This document shows, one piece after another, positions 38,513-48,453 of a DNA stretch of 64,000 nt. The translations under genes and the position numbers were made by a program. The notes beneath the pieces were generated by a model. That model was not told the DNA's origin and ran no database searches. It was given only the letters and a program-made list of their open reading frames with translations. How positions within the stretch are numbered: position 1 is the stretch's first letter; every line of letters begins with the position of its first letter. Origin of the DNA: Gimesia alba. Lineage in GTDB: Bacteria > Planctomycetota > Planctomycetia > Planctomycetales > Planctomycetaceae. The stretch covers positions 5,435,546 through 5,499,545 of the forward strand of contig NZ_CP036269.1 of the NCBI RefSeq assembly GCF_007744675.1, read 5' to 3'.

Positions 38513-39856
38513 CTAGACGAGTTCGGGCATGACTTTGTACTGGTTATTGTCAACCAGATAACGGGGGCGTCCCTGCAGGTCGGTAAGAGTGGTGGTTTCG
38601 ACGTCGATGCCCAGATTGTGATACAGAGTCGCAAAGACTTCCTGGAAGTGCACCGGACGGTCTTCCGCATATTCGCCCAGGCGGTTGGTGGAACCGATGA
38701 CCTGCCCGGTTTTCATGCCGCCCCCTGCGAGTAAAGCGGTGGAAACACGGGGCCAGTGATCGCGGCCGGCATTGGCGTTGATTTTGGGAGTCCGGCCAAA
38801 TTCACCCCAGACGACAACGGTAACATCGTCGAGCATGCCGCGATGTTCCAAGTCTTCAACGAGGGCAGTGACTCCCTGATCGAGCATCGGCATGTCTTCG
38901 CGGCCGCGTTTGAAGTTTCCGCCGTGCCAGTCCCAGCGACTGAAGGCGAGGGTCACACAGCGGGCACCGGCTTCTATCAGACGGCGGGCTGTGAGGAAAT
39001 CGTCAAGGAGTTTTGGTCCACCATCGGCGCGGAGCTGTTTAGTACCTCGGCCATAACGGTCGCGGAGGGCCTGATCTTCTTTAGAAAGATCGAGCGCATC
39101 AGCGAGTTTGCTGGAGGTCAGAATTCCAAACGCCTGTTGAGTGAATGAGTCAAGACCTTCCATCATGCCGGAAGCATCAACTTGACTGCGGAATTGATCG
39201 AGCGAGCGGAGTACTTTTTTGCGGTCATCAAGCCGATCGAGAGAAATCCCATTGAGTGTCATGTCAGCCATACCTTCACCGTTCGGTCGAAACGGTGCAT
39301 GCGCCAGACCCAGAAATCCGGGGTCTCCCGCACGAGCCCATTCCATATGTCCCATCTTGGGAGAAAGTCCGAGGAACGGGGGAATAGAAGGATCAACGGC
39401 GCCGTACTTCTTTGAAAGAACCGAGCCTAAGCTGGGCCATCCTCCGAGAGGCTGATTTCGAAAACGTTGTCCGGTGAGACATTGAAAGGCGTCGTGTCTT
39501 CCATCAGAACCGACCATGGAACGAATAAAGGCAAACTTGTCAGCCATTTGTGCCATGCGTGGAAACTGATCGCCGATTTCGATGCCGGAAACATTGGTTT
39601 GGATCGCGTTGAATTCACCACGGATTTCGCTGGGGGCATCCACTTTAATATCCCACATATCCTGATGGGACGGACCTCCCGGCAGGAAGATCATGATGAT
39701 ACCTTTGTGGTTCTTCCGCTGGGGTGTTGCAGATTCTGCCTGCAGAATTTGAGGGAGCGACATGCCACCTAATGCGAGACCACCAATGGAAAGAAAGTTC
39801 CTGCGTGTAATCTGATCACAGAACTTACTTTTTTGAGAACCCAGGATATTCAACAT
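38513..39856 (-). CDS. DUF1501 protein with Tat signal
   Basis: 447 aa. N-terminal twin-arginine signal ([14 protein letters not shown]), then a sulfatase-like alkaline-phosphatase fold typical of DUF1501: [56 protein letters not shown] and a [20 protein letters not shown] ending. DUF1501 proteins are heavily expanded in planctomycetes and usually pair with DUF1549/DUF1553 genes; no such partner is present here. Exported hydrolase is inferred, reaction unknown. Confidence 0.92.
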   Translation of the reverse strand: MLNILGSQKSKFCDQITRRNFLSIGGLALGGMSLPQILQAESATPQRKNHKGIIMIFLPGGPSHQDMWDIKVDAPSEIRGEFNAIQTNVSGIEIGDQFPRMAQMADKFAFIRSMVGSDGRHDAFQCLTGQRFRNQPLGGWPSLGSVLSKKYGAVDPSIPPFLGLSPKMGHMEWARAGDPGFLGLAHAPFRPNGEGMADMTLNGISLDRLDDRKKVLRSLDQFRSQVDASGMMEGLDSFTQQAFGILTSSKLADALDLSKEDQALRDRYGRGTKQLRADGGPKLLDDFLTARRLIEAGARCVTLAFSRWDWHGGNFKRGREDMPMLDQGVTALVEDLEHRGMLDDVTVVVWGEFGRTPKINANAGRDHWPRVSTALLAGGGMKTGQVIGSTNRLGEYAEDRPVHFQEVFATLYHNLGIDVETTTLTDLQGRPRYLVDNNQYKVMPELV

Positions 39857-39991
39857 CGTGTCAGGTCTCCAAATTCATAATGGTGGGAGGAGGATGGTGG
39901 GCGAGACTGGCAGAATCGGTCCTTCTGTGGGAATCTGAACAGCCCTTAATTCAAATATCGGCGAACCGTAATATTATAGTATAGACGTTTT

Positions 39992-40732
39992 TTATTGGAA
40001 ATCCAGCGCAGATTGCAAGGTATGAACAATTTGTTCAGTCATATCGTCCCCTTTAGAAAGATCCAGACGCGGCAAAACAGGGAGCGAATCCCAGTTTGTC
40101 GCCGAATCAGGAGTGCCTAACCAGGCAATTAGTGCGGGTTCCTCTGCCTGGGGCATGTTTTCGGTTAATTCCCAACAGGTAAACAGGACATCGGGAAATC
40201 GGGGCTGGACTGCTTCCATGAGCGCTTCCGCTTTGCCTGATGACAAGCCTGCGATCGAGAATATAAACGGGCGTTTCAGCAGACGATCCCGGAGTTGTTT
40301 GATTGTGACTTTTTTCAGCGGATGCAATAGATCGGGGGCGATCTCGGTTAACGGATCGAGCACAAAACGGCGGTACCAGAACGCCGGATGCGGAATGAGT
40401 AAGCCGGCTGATTCGAAAACGAGCTGATCGTACAGCAGCAAATCCAGATCGAGCGTGCGGGCACTCCAGCGAACTTCGCGAACGCGGCCCAGTTCTGTTT
40501 CGACGGCTTGAAATTCTGCCAGCAGTGCTTCGGGAGCAAGACTGGTTGAAAGTCGAGCAGCGCCGTTGAGAAATGTGGCGTCGGTCTGACTGCCGACAGG
40601 AGCAGTTTCGACCCATTGGCTGGTGTTGATCAGGGTGATCTCTGGATGCCGGTTCAGTCGCTCCAGCGCCAGCGAGAATGTCTCCCGGACATTTCCCTGA
40701 TTTCCCCCCAAAGCGATATAGCAGTCAGGCAT
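39992..40732 (-). CDS. folK: HPPK (folate pathway) with C-terminal extension
   Basis: 246 aa from the ATG at 40732 (MPDCYIALGGNQGNVRETF). The first 155 residues are a standard 6-hydroxymethyl-7,8-dihydropterin pyrophosphokinase: GGNQGNVRE, the WVETAPVG loop, the RWSARTLDLDLLLYD magnesium and pterin site, and LIPHPAFWYRRFVL. The enzyme activates pterin for dihydropteroate synthase. About 90 extra residues follow (PFIFSIAGLSSGKAEAL and beyond) with no known domain; E. coli FolK is 159 aa. Confidence 0.9.
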   Translation of the reverse strand: MPDCYIALGGNQGNVRETFSLALERLNRHPEITLINTSQWVETAPVGSQTDATFLNGAARLSTSLAPEALLAEFQAVETELGRVREVRWSARTLDLDLLLYDQLVFESAGLLIPHPAFWYRRFVLDPLTEIAPDLLHPLKKVTIKQLRDRLLKRPFIFSIAGLSSGKAEALMEAVQPRFPDVLFTCWELTENMPQAEEPALIAWLGTPDSATNWDSLPVLPRLDLSKGDDMTEQIVHTLQSALDFQ

Positions 40733-40900
40733 AGCCGTTCCGTGAGACTGAAGAAAAGCGTGTTTCGTTCTCGTGTCATTGCGTGATTGCAGTTTAGTCA
40801 ATCGGTGGAGAAGTGCAATTCCACAGGGCGTGGATTGAGAAACGGGGGGAAGGATGTGTGTCGGACGAGAATAAACAAAAGGGCGGATAGATAAAGCAGC

Positions 40901-41071
40901 TTAACCGTGATTTTGCAATTCGGTCGTAGCATTTTCAAATAATGCGTTCGTCTTCGTTCCGACTGCGGCGATGGCGGCAATACAGACCATGACAATGGCT
41001 GCCAGCATGACAGCATATTCGACTGCAGTGGGACCATCTTCTTCAATGAGCAATCTTTTTAGAAATTGCAT
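40901..41071 (-). CDS. Flp-type pilin
   Basis: 56 aa, minus strand, ATG at 41071 with AAAGGAT about 9 bases upstream. MQFLKRLLIEEDGPTAVEYA then a hydrophobic helix VMLAAIVMVCIAAIAAVG: the type IVb/Flp pilin pattern, with prepilin cleavage expected after the Gly of EDG and the Glu-Tyr pair at mature positions 5-6. Forms thin adhesive pili when assembled by a Tad system; no Tad genes lie in this window, so it is an orphan here. Confidence 0.85.
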   Translation of the reverse strand: MQFLKRLLIEEDGPTAVEYAVMLAAIVMVCIAAIAAVGTKTNALFENATTELQNHG

Positions 41072-41464
41072 TGCAACAATCCTTTAGACTAATGGCAGTC
41101 TGAAATTGCCAGTCTAGATAAATGTGAGTCGTGAATGGACGTAAGCTCTTCCTATGAGAATATCCCGCTCCGTATGAAGAAATTTACCTCACGTTTGCTA
41201 CCGAGAACTGGAAAAACTGGAAAAGTTGTCCTAAATTTCTAAATTTGCGGATCAGAAACCGACATTTTCCGAGGGAATTAGAGGGAATGGCGGTTGGGAG
41301 TCTGTTCAGACTGGCATATTCGACGGTCCCCTGTCACAATAAGCACTACAAACTCTCTCCCACTGCAGACCCCAGTTTGGTCAGGAACAGTCAGGAGTTA
41401 GGTTTATGCGAGTTGTTTCGCTTATTCCCATTTTTTGAACTTTATTGGATAGGATACCATTGTT
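41072..41464. other. spacer between the divergent flp and infA genes
   Basis: 393 bases that must hold both promoters. No repeat, hairpin or additional gene recognised; a short plus-strand frame at its right end (41245-41487) overlaps infA and is not convincing. Confidence 0.5.
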
Positions 41465-41683
41465 ATGGCCAAAGAAGAGGCCATTGAAGTCGAAGGTACA
41501 GTGACAGAAGCACTGGCTAATACTCAATTTCGAGTAGAACTGGAAAACGGGCATCAGGTTTTGGCTCACGTTGCAGGCAAAATGCGAAAGCACTTCATTC
41601 GTATCGTTCCTGGTGACAAAGTCGTGGTCGAAGTATCACCCTATGACCTGAACCGAGGACGAATCGTCTATCGGGAAAGATAG
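41465..41683 (+). CDS. infA: translation initiation factor IF-1
   Basis: 72 aa, exact family length. OB-fold: [39 protein letters not shown], then [20 protein letters not shown]. Binds the A site of the 30S subunit during initiation. AGGAT lies 10 bases upstream of the ATG. Not in the usual ribosomal-protein operon but alone, ahead of rnhA and recG. Confidence 0.97.
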   Translation: MAKEEAIEVEGTVTEALANTQFRVELENGHQVLAHVAGKMRKHFIRIVPGDKVVVEVSPYDLNRGRIVYRER

Positions 41684-41825
41684 ACGTTTCTTTACTCCCC
41701 ATCACGTTTCCCGAACCAGCAGCAGGATGAATCATCAGATGAGTGCCGTTCCCTGCCCTTGCAGTTCGATCTCAACTCATCGTCGGTTGGTACTAATCCC
41801 AAGTCAGATTTGCGTCTGAAGAACT

Positions 41826-42320
41826 ATGCCCGATCAATCAGAGAAACCGGAGTCTCTTCCGTTTGTGCAAATCTTTACTGATGGCGCCTGCCGGGGAAAT
41901 CCGGGGCCCGGAGGTTGGGGTGTGATTCTGCGTCATCCCTCGACCGGAACGGAAAAAGAGTTTTCCGGTGGAGAGTCACTTACGACGAATAATCAAATGG
42001 AGCTGCAGGCAGTCATTTCCGGACTGGAGCTTTTAAAACGCCGCTCGCACGTTGAGATCATTACGGATAGTGTATATGTGGCGAAAGGCTCTCGGGAATG
42101 GATGCCAAACTGGAAAAAAAATAACTGGCGCCGGCGGGAAGGTAAAAGCTGGAAGCCCGTCAAAAATGAAGAATTGTGGCGGAAACTGGACGAGTTGCTG
42201 GAGCAGCACGAAGTTAAATTCACCACGATTAAAGGTCATAGTGGCCATCCCGAAAACGAGCGCTGTGATGAACTGGCTGTCGAATACGCTTTAAAACTAC
42301 AGAATCAGTCTGATTACTAA
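41826..42320 (+). CDS. rnhA: ribonuclease HI
   Basis: 164 aa. All four metal ligands are present: Asp in FTDGACRGNPGPGGWG, Glu in TTNNQMELQAV, Asp in IITDSVYV and Asp in ENERCDELA, plus the basic WKKNNWRRREGKSWK handle. Cuts RNA in RNA-DNA hybrids. Followed after 20 bases by recG; both act on R-loops and stalled forks, so a shared operon makes sense. Confidence 0.96.
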   Translation: MPDQSEKPESLPFVQIFTDGACRGNPGPGGWGVILRHPSTGTEKEFSGGESLTTNNQMELQAVISGLELLKRRSHVEIITDSVYVAKGSREWMPNWKKNNWRRREGKSWKPVKNEELWRKLDELLEQHEVKFTTIKGHSGHPENERCDELAVEYALKLQNQSDY

Positions 42321-42340
42321 ACCCAGGGTTCTGGAATGCG

Positions 42341-44416
42341 ATGACCGAATCCCCTTTGGAAACGCCGGTTCAATTTCTTAATGGAGTAGGTCCGGAACGC
42401 GCAGAAATCCTGGCGAAAATCGGGATTAAAACTGTGGAAGATGTTTTGTGGCATCTACCACGCAGCGTACTCGACCTGACTGATGTCCGCCCGATTAACG
42501 AACTGGAAGAAGACCAACCCGCGTCGGTCTGCGGTAAAGTAGTTGACCTCGATGCCCGAACGATTTCCCGGGGTCGTACGATCACCGCGATCCTGCTCGA
42601 TTGCGGAACCGGTTTTCTGAAAGGGACCTGGTTCAACCAACCCTGGGTGATCAAGCGTTTCTTTCAAGGCCAGTTCCTGATGTTCTCAGGGAAGGCGAAA
42701 CGCCGCTCGGGCAAGTGGGAAATGTCGCATCCACAATATCAGGTGCTGGAAGAGGACCTGGATGATCCGCAAGGCCTGATTCTGCCAAAGTACAGTTTGA
42801 CCGAAGGCATCAAGATGTATCAGATGCGGCGGTTGGTGCGTGCTGCCGTCGATGAATTTGCGCAGCTGATTCCGGATTACCTGCCGGAAGCGTTTCGAGA
42901 GGAACACTCGCTAATTCCACTTTCGCAAGCAGTGACTCAGATGCATAAGCCACAGACAATGGAAGAATATCATGCTGGCGTGCATCGTGTGATCTATGAT
43001 GATCTGCTGGAATTTCAACTGGGGCTGGCAATGCGACGGCGGCTGTGGACGTGCGTGGATAATGCGCCGCTCTTGAAAGTGACTGCGAAAGTCGATGCCC
43101 GGATTCGGCGGCTGTTTCCTTATGAATTCACCGAGGGTCAGAATCAGGTGGTCAAAGAGATCAGTGCGGATCTGGCTTCGGGACGCGCGATGCATCGGAT
43201 GCTGCAAGCGGATGTCGGCGCCGGTAAAACGGCGATCGCGATTTATGCCATGCTGGCCATGATTGCCGGCGGTTATCAGGCGGTCCTGATGGCCCCCACG
43301 GAATTGCTGGCGGTGCAGCATTGGGAAACGATTAATACGATCTTGAAACACAGCCGGGTAAAGCGATGTATTCTGAGCGGCAGCCTTTCTGCTGCTGAAC
43401 GAAAAACAACACTGGAGCAGATTGCCAGCGGGCAGCAGCAGTTGATTATTGGAACTCAAGCGGTCGTTCAGAAGGACGTGAAATATCAGGACCTGGGGCT
43501 GGTGATTATTGACGAACAACATAAGTTTGGTGTGATGCAGAGAGCGCATTTCACCAGCGACGAAAATACGCCGCACATGCTGGTGATGACTGCCACGCCG
43601 ATTCCCCGCAGCCTGTGTCTGACGCAGTTTGGGGAGCTGGATATTTCTGTGAACGCGGAACTCCCTCCGGGAAGACAGCCTGTCATGACCAGCCGTGTGA
43701 GCACAACGCCACAGAGAAAAAAGGCGTGGGATTTTTTGCGGGCACAAATTGCTGCGGGTCGGCAGGCTTATATTGTTTGCCCGAGAATCGATTCAGAGGA
43801 TGAGCAGAACAGTCGCTCCAGCGCGGAAGAAGTCTATCGCAAGCTGCAGAAGAGCGAACTGGCCTCTGCTTCGATTGGTCTGGTACACGGCCAGATGGAT
43901 CGAGAGGAACGCGCTCAGATCATGAATGAGTTTCATCGTGGCACCATTCAGGTACTGGTTTCGACTACGGTTGTGGAAGTCGGTGTTGATGTGCCGAACG
44001 CAACATTAATGGTCATTCTGCAAGCTGACCGATTTGGTTTATCCCAACTGCATCAGCTACGGGGACGTGTCGGACGCGGCGTGCATCGCGGCAATTGTTT
44101 CCTGTTTTCGTATACTGAAAGTGAAGATGCTTTAAAACGACTGGCAGTGATGGAACAAACGACCGATGGGTTCGAAATTGCCGAAGCGGATTTTCAGGCA
44201 CGAGGTCCGGGGGACATCTTTGGAACCCGCCAGCATGGAGAACTTCCTCTGCGCGTGGCCGACCTGAGACGTGATGAAGCAATTCTACAGGAAACACGGG
44301 AAGTGGCGCTGCGTCTGGTAGAAAAGGGGGAATTCGATCAACCGCGGTTTGCCCCTTTAAAAGTCCGCGTGCTGGATCGATTTGGTCAACTGATGGACCT
44401 GGGACAAAGTGGGTGA
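42341..44416 (+). CDS. recG: ATP-dependent DNA helicase RecG
   Basis: 691 aa. N-terminal wedge/OB domain (about 5-180), then a superfamily 2 helicase: Walker A ADVGAGKTAIA (near 290), DEQH box IIDEQHKFG (near 390), TATPIPRSL, and motifs V-VI with STTVVEVGVDVPNA and QLRGRVGRG; the C-terminal RecG segment reads FGTRQHGELPLRVADL. Remodels stalled replication forks and Holliday junctions. Normal length. Confidence 0.96.
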   Translation: MTESPLETPVQFLNGVGPERAEILAKIGIKTVEDVLWHLPRSVLDLTDVRPINELEEDQPASVCGKVVDLDARTISRGRTITAILLDCGTGFLKGTWFNQPWVIKRFFQGQFLMFSGKAKRRSGKWEMSHPQYQVLEEDLDDPQGLILPKYSLTEGIKMYQMRRLVRAAVDEFAQLIPDYLPEAFREEHSLIPLSQAVTQMHKPQTMEEYHAGVHRVIYDDLLEFQLGLAMRRRLWTCVDNAPLLKVTAKVDARIRRLFPYEFTEGQNQVVKEISADLASGRAMHRMLQADVGAGKTAIAIYAMLAMIAGGYQAVLMAPTELLAVQHWETINTILKHSRVKRCILSGSLSAAERKTTLEQIASGQQQLIIGTQAVVQKDVKYQDLGLVIIDEQHKFGVMQRAHFTSDENTPHMLVMTATPIPRSLCLTQFGELDISVNAELPPGRQPVMTSRVSTTPQRKKAWDFLRAQIAAGRQAYIVCPRIDSEDEQNSRSSAEEVYRKLQKSELASASIGLVHGQMDREERAQIMNEFHRGTIQVLVSTTVVEVGVDVPNATLMVILQADRFGLSQLHQLRGRVGRGVHRGNCFLFSYTESEDALKRLAVMEQTTDGFEIAEADFQARGPGDIFGTRQHGELPLRVADLRRDEAILQETREVALRLVEKGEFDQPRFAPLKVRVLDRFGQLMDLGQSG

Positions 44417-44438
44417 AACCTTTGCTGTCCTTGTCGTA

Positions 44439-45596
44439 TCAGGTCCAGACACGATTCGAAAACCAGGCGGCCATTGCGCCACAGGTTATCACAGGAAACC
44501 AGGCGGCCTGATCGGGGCTGATCATTCTGGCTGTTCCCAGATAAAAAAAACATTGTGAAATGGCAAACAGACTGCCCATAACGCAGGCACAGACTGCGAT
44601 ATTCAATATCTGACTCCGGCTCTCTTTCCGCAGCACAAACGGAATCGACATCATGACGGCGATCAAGTTCATAAAGGGACGGGTTAATCGAGAATGCAAG
44701 TCGAGGGTCTGTTTACGAATCGAGAGATCACTGAATGAGGGGTTATTAATGCGGGCAATCAAGTCGGTTGTTGAGATCAAAGAACTGGTATTCCGATTAC
44801 ACAATTGATCGCAGCCAACATCTGTCACGATAAAAATATCATCGGGATTTGATCCAGGCAGGATCATCTCTTTGGCAAACTCTGCAATTTCCAGATCTTC
44901 ATAGTTGGGACTGGCAGCTTTGAGTAACCAGCCTCCGGGGTTGTCCGGACTCTCAGGCTGATAAAAGGCTTCCGTGCATTTGACCGTCACGAAGTCATGC
45001 ACTGTGGGCTTGGACAAAACAAACTCTGCGTTCAACATTTTCCTCTCGGTGAGATAGAGTTCCTGCCCATTGATCATAATCCTGGTACTGAAATCATAGA
45101 CCGGTTCGACAAACTGAGAACTATTTCCCAGATCGCCACGTTCTGCCTGAACCTTGTCTGCAATCGCCGGAATCACGAGTTCCTGATTTGCGACAATAAA
45201 GCAATTGACAACAATCGTTGCCAAAGCCAGTGGAATCGCCAGGCGGTATGTGGGAATTCCAGCTGAAAGAACCGGGTTCAGTTCTCCATGACGGACCATC
45301 AGCGAAAACACGACCACGCCGGAAAGCACTGTCAGAATGGGACTGACCATATCGAAGAAGATGCTGGACTGAAATGTATAGTATTCCAGCATAATCATCA
45401 GCAGGCTGGTGGAAGAGTCATCTTTGATCCCGGCCTGAAAGCCATCAATATTTGTAAATCCATCGAAAACGACGTAAAGGCCGTAGGTTGCGATGAACCC
45501 GATGATGAAGACATGGAAGTAGCGTTTTAATAAATAACGGTCGAAGGTAGTAAACACGTTTCCCAATCGCTGTCTGAGGCTGATGAACCAACCCAT
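44439..45596 (-). CDS. LptF/LptG-family permease
   Basis: 385 aa. Six membrane helices, three at each end (FDRYLLKRYFHVFIIGFIAT; a pair near 60-110; and three from about 300 on), with a periplasmic beta-jellyroll between (110-285). LMVRHGELNPVLSAGIPTYR after helix 3 is the family's cytoplasmic motif. These subunits pull LPS or related lipids from the inner membrane with the LptB ATPase. Convergent with recG. Confidence 0.85.
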   Translation of the reverse strand: MGWFISLRQRLGNVFTTFDRYLLKRYFHVFIIGFIATYGLYVVFDGFTNIDGFQAGIKDDSSTSLLMIMLEYYTFQSSIFFDMVSPILTVLSGVVVFSLMVRHGELNPVLSAGIPTYRLAIPLALATIVVNCFIVANQELVIPAIADKVQAERGDLGNSSQFVEPVYDFSTRIMINGQELYLTERKMLNAEFVLSKPTVHDFVTVKCTEAFYQPESPDNPGGWLLKAASPNYEDLEIAEFAKEMILPGSNPDDIFIVTDVGCDQLCNRNTSSLISTTDLIARINNPSFSDLSIRKQTLDLHSRLTRPFMNLIAVMMSIPFVLRKESRSQILNIAVCACVMGSLFAISQCFFYLGTARMISPDQAAWFPVITCGAMAAWFSNRVWT

Positions 45597-45999
45597 AAAA
45601 AAGATGCTGAAAAACAGGGGCGCGTATTACATCGGAATCAAACAGATGGGTCAATATCAGGAACGAGACAAGCTCGCATCCCTTTCCTGAACATACGATT
45701 CGGCGATCGCATCAGTAAAAGTTGAATTAAATGAGTGGCGTCTCGCCAAAAATGGGCATAATCGTAAATTCATAAACCAGCATAAGTTGTTGATTAATAT
45801 GAACTTGTGCATCTTTTTTGTATTTTAAAAGTTTCCAACTCTCGACATTTAATTCGCGTATTGAATAATAATCACGGAGGCATTTGATTTAAAAACCGTA
45901 AATGTTTCTGATAACTTGAGCTTATTTAAAAGCTATGTTTTGTGAGAATCGACTTTTGAATTTGCTTTCCGAAAATGCTTTTTATGAGGGGAAGAGGGC
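45597..45999. other. AT-rich spacer without a supported gene
   Basis: 403 bases between the divergent LptF/G and DksA-like genes. AT-rich, particularly 45770-45960, as expected for promoters, but no clear -35/-10 pair, repeat or small gene could be assigned. Confidence 0.5.
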
Positions 46000-46452
46000 G
46001 TGGTCCGAAAAGACGCAATAATCCGGTTGCATAAGCAACTGTTAAATCGACGAGATGAGCTCAAGAAGTTGGTGAGTGACAGTTCAGAAGGATCTTCTGC
46101 GAGTCGTTCTACGGTGGAAGACAGCGGTGATGCTGCCCTGCGTGAAACACGTCAGGGACTGGAATCTCATCTGGCTGAAATCGAATACAAAGAACTGATG
46201 CAGATCCGCCGCGCAATTTCGCTGATCCAGGAAGGTCGCTACGGCCATTGCGAAAGCTGTAATAAAAGTATACCAATCGCACGCCTGAAAGCGGTTCCTT
46301 ACACGATGTATTGTGTCGGTTGTGCGCAACAGCGCGAATCAATGGGCTTAACCAGTCATGATATTCCTAGCGATTGGGAAAACGCCTACGAGTACGAAGG
46401 ACGTCTTAATGATCAAGACGTCAGAATTCACGATTTAGATCTCGAAAAATAA
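46000..46452 (+). CDS. DksA/TraR-family zinc-finger protein
   Basis: 150 aa from a GTG at 46000 with GAGGGGAAGAGGG upstream. A coiled-coil first half (KQLLNRRDELKKLVSDSSEG ... EIEYKELMQIRRAISLIQEG) and a C4 zinc finger CESC...CVGC near residues 86-110. DksA-type proteins insert into the RNA polymerase secondary channel to control rRNA and other promoters, usually with ppGpp. A short Glu/Arg tail follows the finger. Monocistronic. Confidence 0.88.
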   Translation: MVRKDAIIRLHKQLLNRRDELKKLVSDSSEGSSASRSTVEDSGDAALRETRQGLESHLAEIEYKELMQIRRAISLIQEGRYGHCESCNKSIPIARLKAVPYTMYCVGCAQQRESMGLTSHDIPSDWENAYEYEGRLNDQDVRIHDLDLEK

Positions 46453-46725
46453 TCTCTCCCTCCGATAATAAGCGTCAGAAGGTACCTGCGACTTGATTGC
46501 GTTTATTCATCTCTCCCCAAAATGACTTTCCCTCATACCTGATTCGATCTCTGGAGAGACACACTGCAATCAGTCTGGTGTCCTTGCGTATTATCTGAAA
46601 TCGTACTCTGCTTGATTTCAGATAATCAAATCGTCCGGCAGTTGGCGAAGGATTGCCTTTTTTTGCCGTAGCTAGAAATAGCTGGAATGCAAAAGGGTCC
46701 TGAGTCACGCTGAGAGATTTGCAAT

Positions 46726-48252
46726 ATGAAAAACCGATACTCGCTTTTGCTGGTGCTTGCACTTGTTGTTTCTGCTTCTCTATGGAATACCTGCTTTGAG
46801 TCTCCCCTGAATTCAAAGCAACTGGAAGCCAAAGTTCCTTCGCAGGCAAACCCACGGCAACCTCATTCTACGATCTTTTCGCACTCGACCCTGCACGAAG
46901 GCAGCAAGCATCTGGCCAAAATTGCGAAACTGGCAACGCCGAGCGTGGTGCATATTCAATGTGAGCGGCAGACTCCCCGCGGCGCGGTAGAAGAAACCGG
47001 GTCCGGCGTAATTGTGCGGGGTGAAGGTGCGCCTGGTTTATACATTGTCACCAACCGGCACGTTGTACGCGATTCCAATGGTAAGTCGATTTCGATTCAG
47101 TTACATGATGGTCGTGTCATTCACCCGCAGCGCAAGTGGGAAGATAAAGATACCGATTTAGCGATCTTGAAACTGAACATCACAGACGTGCCCCCCGCTG
47201 ATTGGGGAGACAGCGACAAACTCGATATTGGACACATGGTATTGGCGATGGGAAGTCCCTTTGGTTTAAGTGAATCGGTGACCCTGGGAATCATCAGTGC
47301 CAAAGGACGCCGGTCACTTCAATTGGGTAGCGGCTCTGAAGTTCTGAATCAAAACTTTTTACAGACAGACGCCGCGATCAATCCTGGTAATAGTGGTGGA
47401 CCGCTGATCGATCTGGAAGGAAAGATCATCGGGATTAACACGGCCATCGCTTCCAATAGTGGTGGTAATGATGGAATCGGCTTCAGTATCCCCAGCAAGC
47501 TGGTGCGACATGTCTTCAATCAGCTCGTCAAATACGGGCAGGTCTATCGGGCTTACCTGGGTGTACAGCTCGACCCGGAATTCAGCATTGCGACAGCAGG
47601 TCGTTTAAAAATGGATCGTGTTCGAGGTGCCCGGGTAGTGAAAGTGATTTCCAATACCCCGGCTTCACGTGCGAATCTGAAATATGATGATGTCATTCTA
47701 AGCTTCGGTGGGATTGATGTTCTGGACCAGAATCATTTGATTAATCTTGTCAGTCTGACTGCCATCGATAACAGAGTCAGCGTGGTTTTGCTCCGCAATG
47801 GTCGCAAAGTGAATGTCATGGTAGAGCTGGCCAATCGACAAATCCTCGATGAACTGGAGCGGAAGCAAAAAGAATCTCAACAGTCTTCAAGGCGTTTTAG
47901 AACTCCGGCTGAACCGATGAGCTTTCAGCGAGTCAAGCATTCACAAGAACAGGACATCCTTACCGGACTCCAACTGTACGCGATGAATGAAGAACTCGCT
48001 GATCAATTGGGATTTGAGAAATCCCAGTCTGGATTACTCGTGATGAATGTGGACCAGCAGAGTTCACTTCACGGCGTTGTCAAACTGTACGATGTCATCG
48101 AAGAAGTAGCCGGGACTCCCGTGAATAACCTGAGTGAATTTCGTCAGGTACTAAGTCAGAATCAGACGCGGACGAATCTGGTACTCAAGGTTTCCAACGG
48201 CAAACAGGGAAAGCCACATCATCAGCTCGTCATCTGGCAGAGGAAACAATAA
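46726..48252 (+). CDS. HtrA/DegP-like serine protease with PDZ domains
   Basis: 508 aa. Signal-anchor at the N-terminus (SLLLVLALVVSASLWNTCF), a trypsin-like domain with His in IVTNRHVVRD (near 111), Asp in DTDLAILKL (near 144) and Ser in NPGNSGGPLID (near 222), one PDZ at about 285-370 (GARVVKVISNTPASRANLKY) and a second at about 405-508. Periplasmic quality control of misfolded proteins. Convergent with the DUF11 gene through a shared terminator. Confidence 0.93.
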   Translation: MKNRYSLLLVLALVVSASLWNTCFESPLNSKQLEAKVPSQANPRQPHSTIFSHSTLHEGSKHLAKIAKLATPSVVHIQCERQTPRGAVEETGSGVIVRGEGAPGLYIVTNRHVVRDSNGKSISIQLHDGRVIHPQRKWEDKDTDLAILKLNITDVPPADWGDSDKLDIGHMVLAMGSPFGLSESVTLGIISAKGRRSLQLGSGSEVLNQNFLQTDAAINPGNSGGPLIDLEGKIIGINTAIASNSGGNDGIGFSIPSKLVRHVFNQLVKYGQVYRAYLGVQLDPEFSIATAGRLKMDRVRGARVVKVISNTPASRANLKYDDVILSFGGIDVLDQNHLINLVSLTAIDNRVSVVLLRNGRKVNVMVELANRQILDELERKQKESQQSSRRFRTPAEPMSFQRVKHSQEQDILTGLQLYAMNEELADQLGFEKSQSGLLVMNVDQQSSLHGVVKLYDVIEEVAGTPVNNLSEFRQVLSQNQTRTNLVLKVSNGKQGKPHHQLVIWQRKQ

Positions 48253-48393
48253 CAACTGCCTGTAAAAGTTCTGCTTCCCTACAGCTCTGCAATCATCGGT
48301 CTCACTGTTGAGGCTGATTCACCCGATAAAATCGCCCGGTTCATACAACTGAAACAAGGTTCGTTGTCCCAAATGGGTTCTGCTTCAACGAAA

Positions 48394-48425
48394 AAAACCA
48401 GGTCAGAATATTCTGACCTGGTTTT
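48394..48425. terminator. bidirectional terminator
   Basis: Perfect 16-base inverted repeat AAAACCAGGTCAGAAT / ATTCTGACCTGGTTTT with A and T runs on both sides, between the convergent HtrA and DUF11 genes. Confidence 0.9.
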
Positions 48426-48453
48426 GTATTTTGTACTGATTTGAATGATTTGA

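Noticed and set aside
40798-41046. 82-codon minus-strand frame overlapping the pilin
   Set aside because: Runs out of frame over the Flp pilin, which has the family pattern and a ribosome binding site.
42911-43747. 278-codon minus-strand frame inside recG
   Set aside because: Antisense shadow of recG, whose helicase motifs are unambiguous.
46475-46855. 126-codon minus-strand frame before the HtrA gene
   Set aside because: It overlaps the start and signal sequence of the protease gene antisense, and its translation has no domain or signal; treated as chance.
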